The notes under the pieces: generated by a model | Databases searched by the model: none | The model's input: only the letters and a program-made list of their open reading frames with translations | What the model was told of the DNA's origin: nothing | Position numbers and translations under genes: made by a program | Assembly (NCBI RefSeq): GCF_001499995.1 | Contig: NZ_LQIU01000009.1 | Coordinates: 1 to 64,000, forward strand | Source of the DNA: Mycobacterium sp. IS-1496 | GTDB taxonomy: Bacteria > Actinomycetota > Actinomycetes > Mycobacteriales > Mycobacteriaceae | Reading direction: 5' to 3' | DNA: 64,000 nt | In this document: positions 1 through 9,174 of the stretch, one piece after another | Layout: each line of letters begins with the position of its first letter | How positions within the stretch are numbered: the first letter of the stretch is position 1

Positions 1-162
1 CTGGTGGATCGCGACCGCCTCGTCACCGGTGGTCAGGTCGACGGCCGGGATGCCGTTCGGCGGTGTGGGGGCAGACCACTCCGGCGGGGCCTGCGGCTCG
101 TCGGCCGCCGGATCGCGGAACCGATGCTGAGCCCGGAAGCCGCCCGCCGAGTGGTCACCCAT
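1..162 (-). CDS. Hypothetical protein, N-terminal fragment (runs off the window)
   Basis: An ATG at 162 overlaps the ccsA stop codon by one base (TGATG), so this is the next gene of the cytochrome c operon. It stays open for 54 codons to the window edge. The visible part begins MGDHSAGGFRAQHRF and is polar and proline-rich, with no signal peptide or recognisable domain. In M. tuberculosis the gene after ccsA is Rv0530, a conserved hypothetical; position alone suggests this is its counterpart. No function can be assigned from the fragment. Confidence 0.6.
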   Translation of the reverse strand, partial: MGDHSAGGFRAQHRFRDPAADEPQAPPEWSAPTPPNGIPAVDLTTGDEAVAIHQ

Positions 163-1130
163 CAGCCGACTCCGGCGTAGGAGTGCAGGCCGACCGTGAC
201 GAGGTTGATGAAGAACAGGTTGAACACCATCGCGGTGAACCCGACCACGTTGATCCATGCGGCCTTGCGGTCCCGCCAGCCGGCGGTCGAGCGGGCGTGC
301 AGATAGGCGGCGTAGACCACCCACGCGATGAACGACACCGTCTCCTTGGGGTCCCAGCCCCAGTAGCGGCCCCATGCCTCCTCGGCCCAGATGGCGCCGA
401 AGATGACGCCGAACCCGAAGACCGGGAACGCGAAGATCGTCGTGCGGTACGCGATGCGGTCCAGCGTCTGCGCGTCGGGCAGCCGCTGCACGACCCGCGA
501 CACCAACCCGTCGTGGTCGGGCTGACCGAACCGCGACATCTTGACCAGGAACAGGATGCTCGCGACGCCGCCGACGAGGAACACCCCCGAGCCGAGGCTG
601 ACCACCGACACGTGGATGGGCAACCAGTAGGACTGCAGCGCAGGCATCACCGGGGCGGCGTGGGAATAGAGCCACCGGCCCGAGACGGTCAGCAGGATCA
701 GCACCGGGACGAGCACGAACACCCACAGCGCGCGGTACTGCGGCTTGCGCAGCACCACCGCCGCGGCGACCAGACCACAGAACGCCGTCAGGTTGATGAA
801 CTCGTACATGTTGCCCCACGGCACCCGTGAGGTGGACAGCCCGCGCAGCACGATGCACGCGAGCAGCAGCGCGGTGCCCACGTAGACCAGCGCGATCCCC
901 GAGGAGCCGATGCGCTCGCCGAGTGGGCGCCCGGGGACGTCGGCGACGATGCCCGGTCCGGCGCTGTCGGCGCCCACGGTGACCAGTTCCCGCTCGGCGA
1001 CCTTGCGGCTGCGGCTGTAGGCCAGTTCGACAGCGAGCAGCAGCAGCGCCGCGACGAGGACCACCACCGATGAGGTGAACGCCCAGTCGGAGTACCGGGC
1101 CAGACCGAGGTCGATCTCGGGACTGTTCAT
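162..1130 (-). CDS. ccsA: Cytochrome c biogenesis protein CcsA (ResC-type)
   Basis: This integral membrane protein is the heme-handling half of the System II synthase, which exports heme and attaches it to apocytochrome c outside the membrane. The protein is 322 residues with about eight hydrophobic segments. The tryptophan-rich WGRYWGWDPKET motif, diagnostic of the CcsA/CcmC/CcmF heme-handling family, lies near residue 252 between the last membrane helices. The ATG at 1130 was chosen because it overlaps the upstream resB stop (ATGA) and the protein then begins MNSPEIDLGLARYSD. A longer reading frame exists upstream but lies inside resB. Expected partner: the ResB protein encoded just before it. 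Confidence 0.95.
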   Translation of the reverse strand: MNSPEIDLGLARYSDWAFTSSVVVLVAALLLLAVELAYSRSRKVAERELVTVGADSAGPGIVADVPGRPLGERIGSSGIALVYVGTALLLACIVLRGLSTSRVPWGNMYEFINLTAFCGLVAAAVVLRKPQYRALWVFVLVPVLILLTVSGRWLYSHAAPVMPALQSYWLPIHVSVVSLGSGVFLVGGVASILFLVKMSRFGQPDHDGLVSRVVQRLPDAQTLDRIAYRTTIFAFPVFGFGVIFGAIWAEEAWGRYWGWDPKETVSFIAWVVYAAYLHARSTAGWRDRKAAWINVVGFTAMVFNLFFINLVTVGLHSYAGVG

Positions 1131-2755
1131 GTGACTCTCTCTCCTGACACGGCGTGGGCTTGCGTGTCGGGGTGACCGGCATCGGGGTGGCCGGCCAGCA
1201 GCCGCACCGTCAACCGCTCGAACTCCTCGCCCCACCCGGAGTTGTCGGTGCGGGCCAGCCCGCCCAATTCGACGCCAACGGTACCCGGATGTGCCGGGGT
1301 GATCCGAATCCAGATCCGGCGGCGCCGCACGATCAACGACACCAGCAGCCCCGCCATCATGCTCATCGCGAACACCAGCACCCAGATCTGCGCCGGATCG
1401 TGCGAGACCTGCACGTTGACGAACGGCACGGCGCCGTCGAACCGGACGACGGTGCCGTCGTCGAGGCGGGTCTCACCCCCGACGTCGAGGTTCACCCGCG
1501 CCTCCCGAGTCAGCCGGCCCTGGCCGACCAGACGCTCGTCGAGCGAGAAGATGTTCTGCGGCCGGCCGGAGTCGAGCCCGGTGTCGCCGCGGTAGATGTC
1601 GATCGCCACGCCGGGGTCGCGCATCTCGGGGAAGCTCGATGACAGCAGGCTGCCGTGGAGCAGCTGCGTCGGCGCGAACAGGCCCTGGATCGCGATCTGG
1701 TTCTTGCGGCGTTCGTCGGCGTCGGGATAGGTGCCCGCAGGCGGGTCGAACCGCATCACCCCCGACGACAGGAACGTCGTCTGGTCGTCGGGCCGCCACT
1801 GCAGCTTCTGGGTGCGGGTCTGCCCGTCGGGGAACGTCACGGTGAACGTCGGCGCGTAGCCGTGGCCCTGCAGGTACACCCGGTCACCGCCGACGCGCAG
1901 CGGCTCGTTGACCTTCAGCTCGTAGGGCCGCCACGTCCCGGAGGTCAGATCGTCGCCGGCCTGGTAGGCGATGTCCGCCGAGAACCAGGTGGCCTGACCG
2001 TTGTCCAGGTAGTCGGCCTGGAAACCGTTGACCTTCAGGCAGATCGGGTACAGCGAGGTGCCGTCGACGGTGTTGCCCGCGCGGAACGAGTCGAACGCGG
2101 CGGGCGAGGCCGAACAGAAGCCGGGGCCGCCGTCGGCGATGACGATGACATTGCCCTCGTAGCCAAAGAGCTTGCCCGCGGCGATCGCGACGAGCAGGCC
2201 CAGCAGCGAGAAGTGGAAGACGATGTTGCCGAACTCGCGCAGGTAGCCCTTCTCGGCCGAGATCTCGATGCTCGATGTCGCCGCCGGGGCCGCTCCGGTC
2301 GTCTCGCCCTCGGTGCGGGTGACCTTCCGCCAGCCCCTGAGCTCGTCGCTCATCGTGGCCGCCACCTGCTGCGGGTCGCCGGCGACCTCGGCGGTGTGGT
2401 GTTTGGGCAGCCGGCCCAGGTTCCGCGGCGCCGGCACCGGAACCGCCCGCAGGCTCTTGGCGTGCTCGACCAGGCGCGGTGTCAGGCAGCCGACGAGCGA
2501 GATGAACAGCAGCACGTAGATCGCCGTGAACCAAAAACTGGAGAACACGTCGAAGGCCTGGAGGCGGTCCAGCCACGGGCCGAGCGTGGGGCGGTCGGCG
2601 ATGTACTCGGCGACCTTCGCCTCGTTGAGGCTGCGCTGCGGCAGCAGGGCGCCCGGGATGGCGGCGAGCGCCAGCAGGAACAGCAGCACCAGCGCGGTGC
2701 CCATCGACGTCAGGGTCCGCCAGGTGTTGCGCGCGTAGGCGAGCAGCCGCCGCAT
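1127..2755 (-). CDS. resB: Cytochrome c biogenesis protein ResB (Ccs1)
   Basis: This is the ResB/Ccs1 partner of CcsA in the System II cytochrome c synthase. The 542-residue protein starts MRRLLAYARNTWRTLTSMG, with a membrane helix at about 19-38 and another near 75-95. A third follows near 175, then a long extracytoplasmic domain, and a last helix near 470 before a short cytoplasmic tail. That layout matches the family. The ATG at 2755 overlaps the ccdA stop by one base, so translation is probably coupled. The frame remains open far upstream, but that part is antisense-like sequence inside ccdA and was excluded. About the length of the M. tuberculosis homologue (Rv0528). Confidence 0.93.
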   Translation of the reverse strand: MRRLLAYARNTWRTLTSMGTALVLLFLLALAAIPGALLPQRSLNEAKVAEYIADRPTLGPWLDRLQAFDVFSSFWFTAIYVLLFISLVGCLTPRLVEHAKSLRAVPVPAPRNLGRLPKHHTAEVAGDPQQVAATMSDELRGWRKVTRTEGETTGAAPAATSSIEISAEKGYLREFGNIVFHFSLLGLLVAIAAGKLFGYEGNVIVIADGGPGFCSASPAAFDSFRAGNTVDGTSLYPICLKVNGFQADYLDNGQATWFSADIAYQAGDDLTSGTWRPYELKVNEPLRVGGDRVYLQGHGYAPTFTVTFPDGQTRTQKLQWRPDDQTTFLSSGVMRFDPPAGTYPDADERRKNQIAIQGLFAPTQLLHGSLLSSSFPEMRDPGVAIDIYRGDTGLDSGRPQNIFSLDERLVGQGRLTREARVNLDVGGETRLDDGTVVRFDGAVPFVNVQVSHDPAQIWVLVFAMSMMAGLLVSLIVRRRRIWIRITPAHPGTVGVELGGLARTDNSGWGEEFERLTVRLLAGHPDAGHPDTQAHAVSGERVT

Positions 2756-3576
2756 CAGATCGGCAGCCTGACGTCGCTGACGAACGCATCCCGCACCCAC
2801 GACACGAAGTCGTTCCACAAGCCGGTGACCAGGGCGGTGCCGACGATCAGTAGCAGCACGCCCCCGAAAACCTGGATGGTCCGGGTGTGCCGGCGCAGCC
2901 AGCCCAGACCCTGCATCGCGCGCGCGGATCCGAACGCCAGCAGGACGAACGGGATCCCGAGGCCGAGGCAGTAGGCGATGACCAGCGCGACACCGCGGGC
3001 CACGCTCGCCCCGTCGGTCGCCGACGCGACCGTGATGACCCCGGTCAGCGTCGGCCCGAGGCACGGCGTCCAGCCCAGCGCGAACACCGCGCCCAGCAGC
3101 GGCGCACCGGCGACGGTGGACAGTTGCCGCGGGGTGAACCGGGCCTGCCGTTGCAGCGCGGGGATCAGCCCGACGAACACCAGACCCATGATGATCGTGA
3201 CGACGCCGCCGATGCGTTGCAGGAGGAGCTGATTGGTGATCAGCGTCGTCGTCATGCCGAGCACCGCGACGGTGCCCAGCAGAAACACCGCGGTGAAGCC
3301 GGCGACGAACAGCGCGGCGGCACCGGCAACGCGCAGCCGTCCGGTCCGGACCGCCGAGATCGACGAAATGGCGGCCCCGTCTCGCACTTTGGCGCCCGTT
3401 TGTTCGTTTGGGCGAACCTCGCCGTCGACGCCCACCACGGCTGCCAGATACGACAGGTAGCCGGGCACCAGCGGCACCACGCACGGCGACGCGAACGACA
3501 CCAGACCGGCCAGCACGCAGACGCCGAGCGCCAGCGCCACCGGCCCGGCGGCGGCGATCTCGGCGAACCCGGTCAC
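2755..3576 (-). CDS. ccdA: Thiol:disulfide transporter CcdA carrying an in-frame repeat
   Basis: CcdA is a membrane protein that passes reducing equivalents from cytoplasmic thioredoxin to extracytoplasmic thiol proteins needed to reduce apocytochrome c. The protein is 273 residues with six predicted helices. The two conserved redox cysteines are visible in FASPCVVPLVPGY (Cys32) and GWTPCLGPTL (Cys172). The GTG start overlaps the upstream stop (GTGA). Odd feature: residues about 55-75, in the loop after helix 1, are encoded by a 63-bp dispersed repeat that also occurs between genes at 34913-34975. The insert keeps the frame and avoids both helices and cysteines, so the protein is probably still active. 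Confidence 0.94.
   Translation of the reverse strand: MTGFAEIAAAGPVALALGVCVLAGLVSFASPCVVPLVPGYLSYLAAVVGVDGEVRPNEQTGAKVRDGAAISSISAVRTGRLRVAGAAALFVAGFTAVFLLGTVAVLGMTTTLITNQLLLQRIGGVVTIIMGLVFVGLIPALQRQARFTPRQLSTVAGAPLLGAVFALGWTPCLGPTLTGVITVASATDGASVARGVALVIAYCLGLGIPFVLLAFGSARAMQGLGWLRRHTRTIQVFGGVLLLIVGTALVTGLWNDFVSWVRDAFVSDVRLPI
3352..3414. repeat. 63-bp dispersed repeat, copy inside ccdA
   Basis: This segment matches positions 34913-34975 in opposite orientation, at 56 of 63 bases by hand alignment. One mismatch and a block of about seven consecutive central bases account for the differences. One end holds an inverted repeat around the sequence TTTGTTCGTTT. Its length is 21 codons exactly, so the ccdA frame is preserved. 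Copy B is intergenic, which argues for a mobile or spreading element rather than shared protein ancestry. Confidence 0.85.
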
Positions 3577-4184
3577 GGCTGTCGCCCCTGTCCCGGTGCG
3601 GCCTCGGCGGCCAACCTCTCGACGACCGGCTGCAGATCCTCGGCCAGCAGTTCCCGCAGGAACACCGCGGCCACCCGATGCTCACGGTCGAGCACGACGG
3701 TCGACGGGATGACCGTGGTCGGGTACTTCCCGCCGAACGCGATCATCGTGCGCATCGGCGGGTCGTAGATCGACGGGAACGTGATCCCGCGGTCGCGGAC
3801 GAAGTCGACGGCGGCATCCCGGTTGTTGTCACGCACGTCGATGCCCAGGAACGCGACGCCCTTCGCGCGGGTGGCGTCGTACACCTGCTGCAGTTCGCCG
3901 ATCTCGGTGCGGCACGGCGCACACCACTGACCCCAGACGTTGATCACGACGACCTTGCCCGCGAAGTCGTCGAGCGACAGCGTCGTGGCCGGGTCTAGCA
4001 GATCCGGACCCGACAGCGGACCGGGTCTGCCGCGGTCGGCCGGCGGGTCGTAGAAGATGTCGGTCTTGCCGCCGGGCGCCACGAACTCGAAGGTGCCGCC
4101 CTGCGCGACGGCGTCGTCACCGGTGGAGCAGCCGGCCAGCGCGACCACCGCCACGCTCGCCAGCACCATCCACCACCGCCTCAC
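3573..4184 (-). CDS. TlpA/ResA-type thioredoxin-fold lipoprotein
   Basis: Extracytoplasmic thiol-disulfide reductase, likely the ResA/CcsX step that reduces apocytochrome c cysteines using electrons from CcdA. The 203-residue protein has a lipoprotein signal peptide with lipobox LAGC (Cys19), then a thioredoxin-like domain with redox motif WCAPC (Cys88 and Cys91). A later cis-proline segment reads VIPSTVVLD. The GTG at 4184 overlaps the TGA of the preceding gene; an internal ATG five codons later is a less likely alternative. It sits between the mutase-like gene and ccdA in one overlapping operon. Corresponds in position to Rv0526. Confidence 0.92.
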   Translation of the reverse strand: MRRWWMVLASVAVVALAGCSTGDDAVAQGGTFEFVAPGGKTDIFYDPPADRGRPGPLSGPDLLDPATTLSLDDFAGKVVVINVWGQWCAPCRTEIGELQQVYDATRAKGVAFLGIDVRDNNRDAAVDFVRDRGITFPSIYDPPMRTMIAFGGKYPTTVIPSTVVLDREHRVAAVFLRELLAEDLQPVVERLAAEAAPGQGRQP

Positions 4185-4792
4185 TGCCCGGACAACTCCG
4201 CGTAACCCCACCCGACGTAGGCGTCGCCGTGGAAGTAGAACGAGGTGACCGAGGCGAGGTTGCACAGCCGCCGGGTCGGGAAGTGGTGCAGCGGTGCGCC
4301 GGTCATCGCGCGGCGCAGCGTCTCCACCGGCAGCTGGTGGCTGACGCACACCGCCTCGTGGCCGGCGGCCTTCTCGCGCGCCCGGTGCACCGCCGCGGTC
4401 ATCCTCGCGGCGATGTCGCGGTACGGCTCACCCCACGACGGGGTGCGCGGGTTGCGCAGGTGACGCCAGTTGATCGGGTTGCGCAGGGCGCCGTCGCCCG
4501 GCGAGACCCGTTTCCCCTGGAAGACATTGAGCGATTCGATCAGCTCGTCGTCGGTGTCGATGGACAGCCCGTGCGCCGCGGCGATCGGCCCGGCGGTCTC
4601 CTGGGCGCGTTCCAGCGGGGAGGCCACCACGTAGACGACGTCGCGGGCGGCCAGCCACGCGGCGACCGCCTCGGCCTGGGCGCGGCCGCGTTCGGACAGG
4701 TGGTAGTCCGGCAGCCGGCCGTAGAGGATCCCCTCCGGGTTGTGGACCTCGCCATGCCGCATCACGTGCACGACTGTCTTGTCGGTGCTCAT
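4181..4792 (-). CDS. Histidine phosphatase (phosphoglycerate-mutase-like) family protein
   Basis: Branch-1 histidine phosphatase of 203 residues. The catalytic RHG signature appears at once as [15 protein letters not shown], and the second conserved histidine lies in [15 protein letters not shown]. Such proteins remove phosphate from small molecules via a phosphohistidine intermediate; the substrate cannot be read from sequence. It is unlikely to be the glycolytic enzyme, because a much better dPGM homologue is at 29876-30622. The ATG overlaps the hemL stop (ATGA) and its own stop overlaps the next start, so it is translationally embedded between hemL and the cytochrome c genes. Positional match to Rv0525. 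Confidence 0.9.
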   Translation of the reverse strand: MSTDKTVVHVMRHGEVHNPEGILYGRLPDYHLSERGRAQAEAVAAWLAARDVVYVVASPLERAQETAGPIAAAHGLSIDTDDELIESLNVFQGKRVSPGDGALRNPINWRHLRNPRTPSWGEPYRDIAARMTAAVHRAREKAAGHEAVCVSHQLPVETLRRAMTGAPLHHFPTRRLCNLASVTSFYFHGDAYVGWGYAELSGQ

Positions 4793-6105
4793 GCCGGCCT
4801 CGTCGCTTCCGCTGCGGCCCGGGCCGCACCCGGCAGGGCGGCGGCGATGCGGTCGAACGCCTCCTCGTCGAGGGCCGCCGAGACGAACCACGCCTCGAAC
4901 GCGCTGGGCGGCGGATAGACGCCGGCGTCGAGCAGGGCGTGGAAGAACGGCGGGAACCGCCAGGTCTCGCTGGCGCGGGCGGTGGCGAAGTCGGTGACCG
5001 ATTCGGCGGTGAAGAACACCGACAACATGTTGCCGCCCCGCTGGACGCGGTGGGTGACGCCGGCGTCGGTGAGCGCCTTCGTGAGCAGCCCGGCCAACCG
5101 GTCCGCGTTGGCGTCGAGCGCGGCGTACACCGCGTCGTCGGCGGTGCGCAGCGTCGCCAGCCCGGCGGCCATCGCGACCGGGTTCCCCGACAGCGTCCCG
5201 GCCTGGTACACCGGCCCGAGCGGTGCGAGCCGTTCCATCACCTCGGCGCGGCCGCCGAACGCCGCGGCAGGCAGGCCGCCGCTCATCACCTTGCCGAACG
5301 TGAACAGGTCGCCGTCGACCGGATCGACGCCGTACCAACCCGACCGGCTGACCCGGAAACCGGTCATGACCTCGTCGAGGATCAGCAGGGCGCCGTGGTC
5401 GGCGGTGATGCGGCGCAACGCCGCGTTGAAGCCGGGTTCCGGCGGGACCGCGCCCATGTTGCCCGGGCTGGCCTCGGTGATGACGGCGGCGATCTGGTCG
5501 CCGGCGTCCGCGAAGACCTCTTCGACCGCGTCGATGCTGTTGTAGGGCAGCACGATGGTGTCGGCGGTGGCGGCGCCCGTCACGCCGGGCGACGACGGCA
5601 GCCCCAGCGTGGCGACGCCCGATCCGGCGTCGGCGAGCAGCGCGTCGCTGTGGCCGTGGTAGCAGCCGGAGAACTTGACGATCTTGGGACGGCCGGTGAA
5701 CCCGCGGGCCAGCCGGATCGCACTCATCGTGGCCTCGGTGCCGGAGTTGACCATCCGCAGCCGCTCGACGGGCGCGACGCGCTCGATGATCTCGCAGGCG
5801 AGTTCGGTCTCCGAGGGCGTGGGGGCGCCGAAGGACAGGCCGTCGGCCGCGACGCGCTGCACCGCCTCCACGACCGCCGGGTGCGCGTGGCCGAGGATCA
5901 TCGGACCCCAGGAGCAGACCAGGTCGACGTAGCGGTTGCCGTCGGCGTCGGTCAGCCAGTAGCCGTTGGCCGAGGTGATGAACCGCGGTGTTCCGCCGAC
6001 GGCGTTGAACGCCCGGACCGGGGAGTTGACCCCGCCGGGGATGACAGCGCACGCATCGGCGAACAGCCGCGCCGACTTCTCGGTCGCGGTGTGGTCAGCA
6101 CCCAT
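4789..6105 (-). CDS. hemL: Glutamate-1-semialdehyde 2,1-aminomutase
   Basis: PLP-dependent enzyme converting glutamate-1-semialdehyde to 5-aminolevulinate, the second step of the C5 heme pathway begun by HemA (encoded at 14394-15737). The protein is 438 residues from the ATG at 6105. A GTG two codons upstream (6111) is equally open. Family hallmarks are [13 protein letters not shown] near the N-terminus, the cofactor-binding segment [11 protein letters not shown], and the PLP lysine in [10 protein letters not shown] (Lys272). It is the first gene of the minus-strand operon running through ccsA. The 178-bp gap upstream presumably holds the promoter. Confidence 0.96.
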   Translation of the reverse strand: MGADHTATEKSARLFADACAVIPGGVNSPVRAFNAVGGTPRFITSANGYWLTDADGNRYVDLVCSWGPMILGHAHPAVVEAVQRVAADGLSFGAPTPSETELACEIIERVAPVERLRMVNSGTEATMSAIRLARGFTGRPKIVKFSGCYHGHSDALLADAGSGVATLGLPSSPGVTGAATADTIVLPYNSIDAVEEVFADAGDQIAAVITEASPGNMGAVPPEPGFNAALRRITADHGALLILDEVMTGFRVSRSGWYGVDPVDGDLFTFGKVMSGGLPAAAFGGRAEVMERLAPLGPVYQAGTLSGNPVAMAAGLATLRTADDAVYAALDANADRLAGLLTKALTDAGVTHRVQRGGNMLSVFFTAESVTDFATARASETWRFPPFFHALLDAGVYPPPSAFEAWFVSAALDEEAFDRIAAALPGAARAAAEATRPA

Positions 6106-6283
6106 GACCACCAGTGTCCCAGCCGCGCCGAACGCGTCAACTACAGGGTGTAGTGGGACCCGTCATACCGAGTTCGGACCACGCTTCGGCGTAAGCGCGA
6201 ACACCGGATGGTCGGCGTCGCGCGGGAGGCGGCGAAAGTATCCGTCGACACTCCATTGATGAAAGTGTGGGTCCGCGGACCGG

Positions 6284-6775
6284 TCACGGCAACCGGCCCC
6301 GCCAATGGAGCACCTCGCCGACGCCCTGGGTCATCACGGCGCCCGGCATCACCCGCAGCCGGTACGGCGTCAGCCTGAGCGCGGCGAATTCGTGGGACGT
6401 GGGGCCACCGCTCCACTGCGGGATGACGTACGGGTCGTATCCGACCGGGGCGGGGCCGTTGGCGAACTTGTCCCACACGGCCGTGCGGGTCTCGTCGTCG
6501 GTGTACCACTCGACCAGGCAGTCCGCGCTGCACGTGTCCTGGCTGGGCGCCCAGTAGTTGAGCGAGACGTACGGGTTCGCCTGCAGGTGAGCACGTTTGA
6601 CAGGGCTGGGCACGGTGGCGATCCACCCGAAGAGGTCGGCGCCGTCCCACTCCCAGATGGGGTGCAGGACGCGGGAGCGGGGGCGGCCGTTGGCGTCGAC
6701 GGTGGCGACCGAGGCCCACACGATCGCGTGCGCCATCTCGACGAAAGCCGGTGCGGTGGTGTCCAGGGTGCTCAC
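6284..6775 (-). CDS. Pyridoxamine 5'-phosphate oxidase-like flavin/deazaflavin protein
   Basis: Split-barrel protein of 163 residues in the PNPOx-like / F420-dependent reductase superfamily. The N-terminal WASVATVDANGRPRSRVLHP is the typical first strands, followed by GWIATVPSPVKRAHLQANP. Members bind FMN, F420 or heme, and the cofactor cannot be told from sequence. It stands alone between hemL and a small acidic protein gene, with a GTG start. The 178 bp between it and hemL show no further gene. Confidence 0.8.
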   Translation of the reverse strand: MSTLDTTAPAFVEMAHAIVWASVATVDANGRPRSRVLHPIWEWDGADLFGWIATVPSPVKRAHLQANPYVSLNYWAPSQDTCSADCLVEWYTDDETRTAVWDKFANGPAPVGYDPYVIPQWSGGPTSHEFAALRLTPYRLRVMPGAVMTQGVGEVLHWRGRLP

Positions 6776-6819
6776 AGAATCACCCTAGGTGGCCAGCGCC
6801 GCCGGCCGGCGAGTGCCGG

Positions 6820-7158
6820 TCAGCCGGACTCGGAGCCCGCCTGGGCGGTCTCTGCGTCCTTGTCGTCCGCTCGACCCTCGTCCGTGGTGTCCTCTCCACC
6901 CTCGTCCTTGCCGAACTTCGGCTCGCCGTTCTCGTCGACCCAGTCGTTGACGGCGGTGCCTGCGACCGTTCCGCCGGTGCCCGGCATCACGATGGTGGGC
7001 CGCTCCTCCTCGTACTCCTTGCGCATCTCCTTGGCCACTTCGCGGTGCTCGTCGGTGATCTCGGGCTTTTCGGTGATCTTCGCGTCGGGGTCGTCGGCCA
7101 CCTTCTGGGAAGCGTTGGCCTCGGCTCCGGTCTGTTCTTCCTTGTCGTCGTCGCTCAT
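6820..7158 (-). CDS. Small acidic conserved mycobacterial protein
   Basis: A 112-residue, strongly acidic and probably disordered protein. It begins MSDDDKEEQTGAEANASQK, and the C-terminus is again Asp/Glu-rich. A central glycine-rich stretch, PTIVMPGTGGTVAGTAVNDW, is the only candidate ordered or binding motif. Position matches Rv0523c, a conserved hypothetical. There is no signal peptide or membrane segment, and no function is proposed. Codon usage looks like that of its neighbours, which supports a real gene. Confidence 0.75.
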   Translation of the reverse strand: MSDDDKEEQTGAEANASQKVADDPDAKITEKPEITDEHREVAKEMRKEYEEERPTIVMPGTGGTVAGTAVNDWVDENGEPKFGKDEGGEDTTDEGRADDKDAETAQAGSESG

Positions 7159-7204
7159 GCGAATACGACTGCCCGAAACTGTGACCGGCGAAACAGAACC
7201 AGGG

Positions 7205-7798
7205 TTACGCGTGCACGGCTCTCAGTGCCGCGGGCAGGCTCGGCAGAAAATGCTGGGTGGCGAACGCGCGGAGTTCGTCGGCGGTGTCGAGGGGTTGCAT
7301 GCTGGGCAGCAACAGCACCATGGCGGCGTAGCGCAGGATGACGTCGGCCAGTTCGTTGACCGCCCGCGGACCGATCCGCTCCGCGAACCCGGCCGGGAAG
7401 ATCACCCGCAGCGCCTCGGCCATCCGCTCGACGGCCGCCGCCCAGTGCTGGTGCGCCAAGGCGAGCACGAACCCGGGATCCTCGGCGAGCATGCCGTTGA
7501 GGATCCGGTGGCCGCGGAACGTGAGGATCGACAGCGTGAACGCCTCGACGTAGTAGTTCGCCTGCGGCCCCGCCTTCTTGAGCTCGAGGGCGATGTCGGC
7601 GAACAGCGCGACGTTCTCCCGCTCCACCACCGCGGCCACCAGTTCGTCGCGGTTGGCGAAGCGCCGGTAGATGGTGGTACGGCTGACGCCCGCGCGCCGC
7701 GCGACGTCGTCGAGGGCGACCCGGCGGAAACCGTGCCGTTCGAACTCGACGACCGCGGCGTCGAGGATCGCTTCGGTGGCGCTATCCAGCGTGCGCAT
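7205..7798 (-). CDS. TetR family transcriptional regulator
   Basis: A 197-residue repressor-type protein. The N-terminal helix-turn-helix is at residues about 25-50 ([22 protein letters not shown]). The rest is an alpha-helical ligand-binding domain of the usual length. Its start codon lies 17 bp inside the end of the upstream DUF2236 oxygenase gene, so the two are cotranscribed. The regulator probably controls that oxygenase; the ligand is unknown. Confidence 0.9.
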   Translation of the reverse strand: MRTLDSATEAILDAAVVEFERHGFRRVALDDVARRAGVSRTTIYRRFANRDELVAAVVERENVALFADIALELKKAGPQANYYVEAFTLSILTFRGHRILNGMLAEDPGFVLALAHQHWAAAVERMAEALRVIFPAGFAERIGPRAVNELADVILRYAAMVLLLPSMQPLDTADELRAFATQHFLPSLPAALRAVHA

Positions 7799-8642
7799 AG
7801 CCGCGCTGCGCGTACTTGTTGTAGCGGACGCTCATCGGCAGCCGGTCCCACACCCAGTTCACCGGTCGCGATCGCCAGAATGCGGCGAAGCGCTGGTAGC
7901 GCCGTTCCTGACGTTCGCTCCACGGCAGGCCGAGCAGGCGCCGGGCCTGGGGCGGCAGGCCGCCGGTGGTGAGGAACGCCGCGAGCGGATCGAAGCCGAA
8001 AGACAGCACCCGCCACACCAGGGGATGCACACCCTTCGGGCACGGGAAGCCCTTGGTCACGTAGCCCACGCCGTACTTCGCGGTCTGGTGGGCGACGACG
8101 GTCTCGTCGAGCATGCGCTCCCAGTACTGCTCGAATTCGGAGTAGGTCGCGGGCATCGGCCGATCGCTGACGCCGTAGCGGCGGTACCAGGTCTTCGACT
8201 CCAGGTAGATCTGTTCCTTCTCCGCGCGCGTCAGCCGCTTGACGAAGGTGTCGGCGAAGTACAGCACCTGCTCGACGAACGTCGCGTGCGCCCAGAAGTA
8301 GGTCTCCGGATCGAGCGCGTGGTAGCGCGAGCCGTCGGGCATCTCGCCCTTGATGTCGTGGTGGAAGTCGCGGACGTTGAAGCCCTCGTTCTTGTCGTCG
8401 GAGCCGTAGACCGTCATGAAGATCGGCGGCAGCGATCGTTTGACGCGTGCGGCGGTGTCGGAGAAGAACACCGAGTGGTCCAGGACGCCCTGTCCGAGTT
8501 CGGCGAGCATGTTCTGCAGCACTGCGGGCCGCGGCCCGATCAGGTACATCCGGTTGTCGCCGAAGTACCGCCAGACCAGGGACTGCGGCCCCAGGGGCAA
8601 CGCGTCGTCGACGTCGGTGTTGTTCTGCGCCAGTTCCGTCAT
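7782..8642 (-). CDS. DUF2236 oxygenase-like protein (MpaB / latex-clearing family)
   Basis: Protein of 286 residues from the DUF2236 family, which includes rubber oxygenase and the MpaB-like proteins and is thought to bind heme b. Characteristic segments are [23 protein letters not shown] at the N-terminus, then [14 protein letters not shown] and [17 protein letters not shown] carrying the conserved histidines. The ATG at 8642 starts [10 protein letters not shown]. The TetR gene overlaps its 3' end by 17 bp. The 53-bp region upstream has a possible -10 (TAACAC) and is AT-richer than its surroundings, consistent with a regulated promoter. Substrate unknown. Confidence 0.85.
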   Translation of the reverse strand: MTELAQNNTDVDDALPLGPQSLVWRYFGDNRMYLIGPRPAVLQNMLAELGQGVLDHSVFFSDTAARVKRSLPPIFMTVYGSDDKNEGFNVRDFHHDIKGEMPDGSRYHALDPETYFWAHATFVEQVLYFADTFVKRLTRAEKEQIYLESKTWYRRYGVSDRPMPATYSEFEQYWERMLDETVVAHQTAKYGVGYVTKGFPCPKGVHPLVWRVLSFGFDPLAAFLTTGGLPPQARRLLGLPWSERQERRYQRFAAFWRSRPVNWVWDRLPMSVRYNKYAQRGYAHAG

Positions 8643-8695
8643 GAGACACAGTGTTACAGATCTTGAACTTTGTACCAACAGGTCAGTGACCAGGC

Positions 8696-9154
8696 TCACG
8701 CAAGCATTCGCGTCATCACCAGACGAGCGACCACGTAACCGAGCACCCCGCAGTACGCGGCCTTCACCGCCATCAGCACGGGCAGGGACAGTGCGCTCAC
8801 GCCCGCGACGGACAGCAGCCACGATCCTGCGATCGCGACCACCGCGGCGGCGCTGCCCAGCACGAGGCCCGCCGACCAGCCCCGGTGAGGCAGGCGCCGC
8901 AGCCACCGCGCGCGAGGCGTGCGGTCGGCGCTCAGGCGGCGGGCGCCGCGGGCGCTGAACACTCCGACCAGGGTCGACAGGATCAGCGTCGTGATGACGA
9001 AGTTGATCACCAGGCCGTCGACGCCCCACACGGGCTGCGGCGGCTCGTGGCGGAATGTGAGGAAGTCGATCGCGGGATTGACCAGCAGGTTGATGAGCCC
9101 GGCCGCCGTGGCCTGGACGTGGATCTGCCGGCTCAGCGGCGAGCGATCGTGCAA
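8696..9154 (-). CDS. Conserved membrane protein, four predicted helices
   Basis: Unrecognised integral membrane protein. Helices are predicted around GLINLLVNPAIDFL, LVINFVITTLILSTLVGVF, LVLGSAAAVVAIAGSWLL and LPVLMAVKAAYCGVLGYVV. No ATG or GTG is available before the first helix. The TTG at 9154 (LHDRSPLSRQIHVQ) follows the previous stop by 20 bp and gives 152 residues; the exact start is uncertain. It is the last of five small membrane-protein genes downstream of hemB, so it may share heme-operon transcription. Confidence 0.7.
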   Translation of the reverse strand: MHDRSPLSRQIHVQATAAGLINLLVNPAIDFLTFRHEPPQPVWGVDGLVINFVITTLILSTLVGVFSARGARRLSADRTPRARWLRRLPHRGWSAGLVLGSAAAVVAIAGSWLLSVAGVSALSLPVLMAVKAAYCGVLGYVVARLVMTRMLA

Positions 9155-9174
9155 CTGGCGAACCCCGCGTCCGG

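Noticed and set aside
2759..3685. N-terminal extension of ResB across ccdA
   Set aside because: The extra 300 residues are the out-of-frame reading of ccdA, are arginine-rich, and end where a clean ATG with one-base stop overlap begins.
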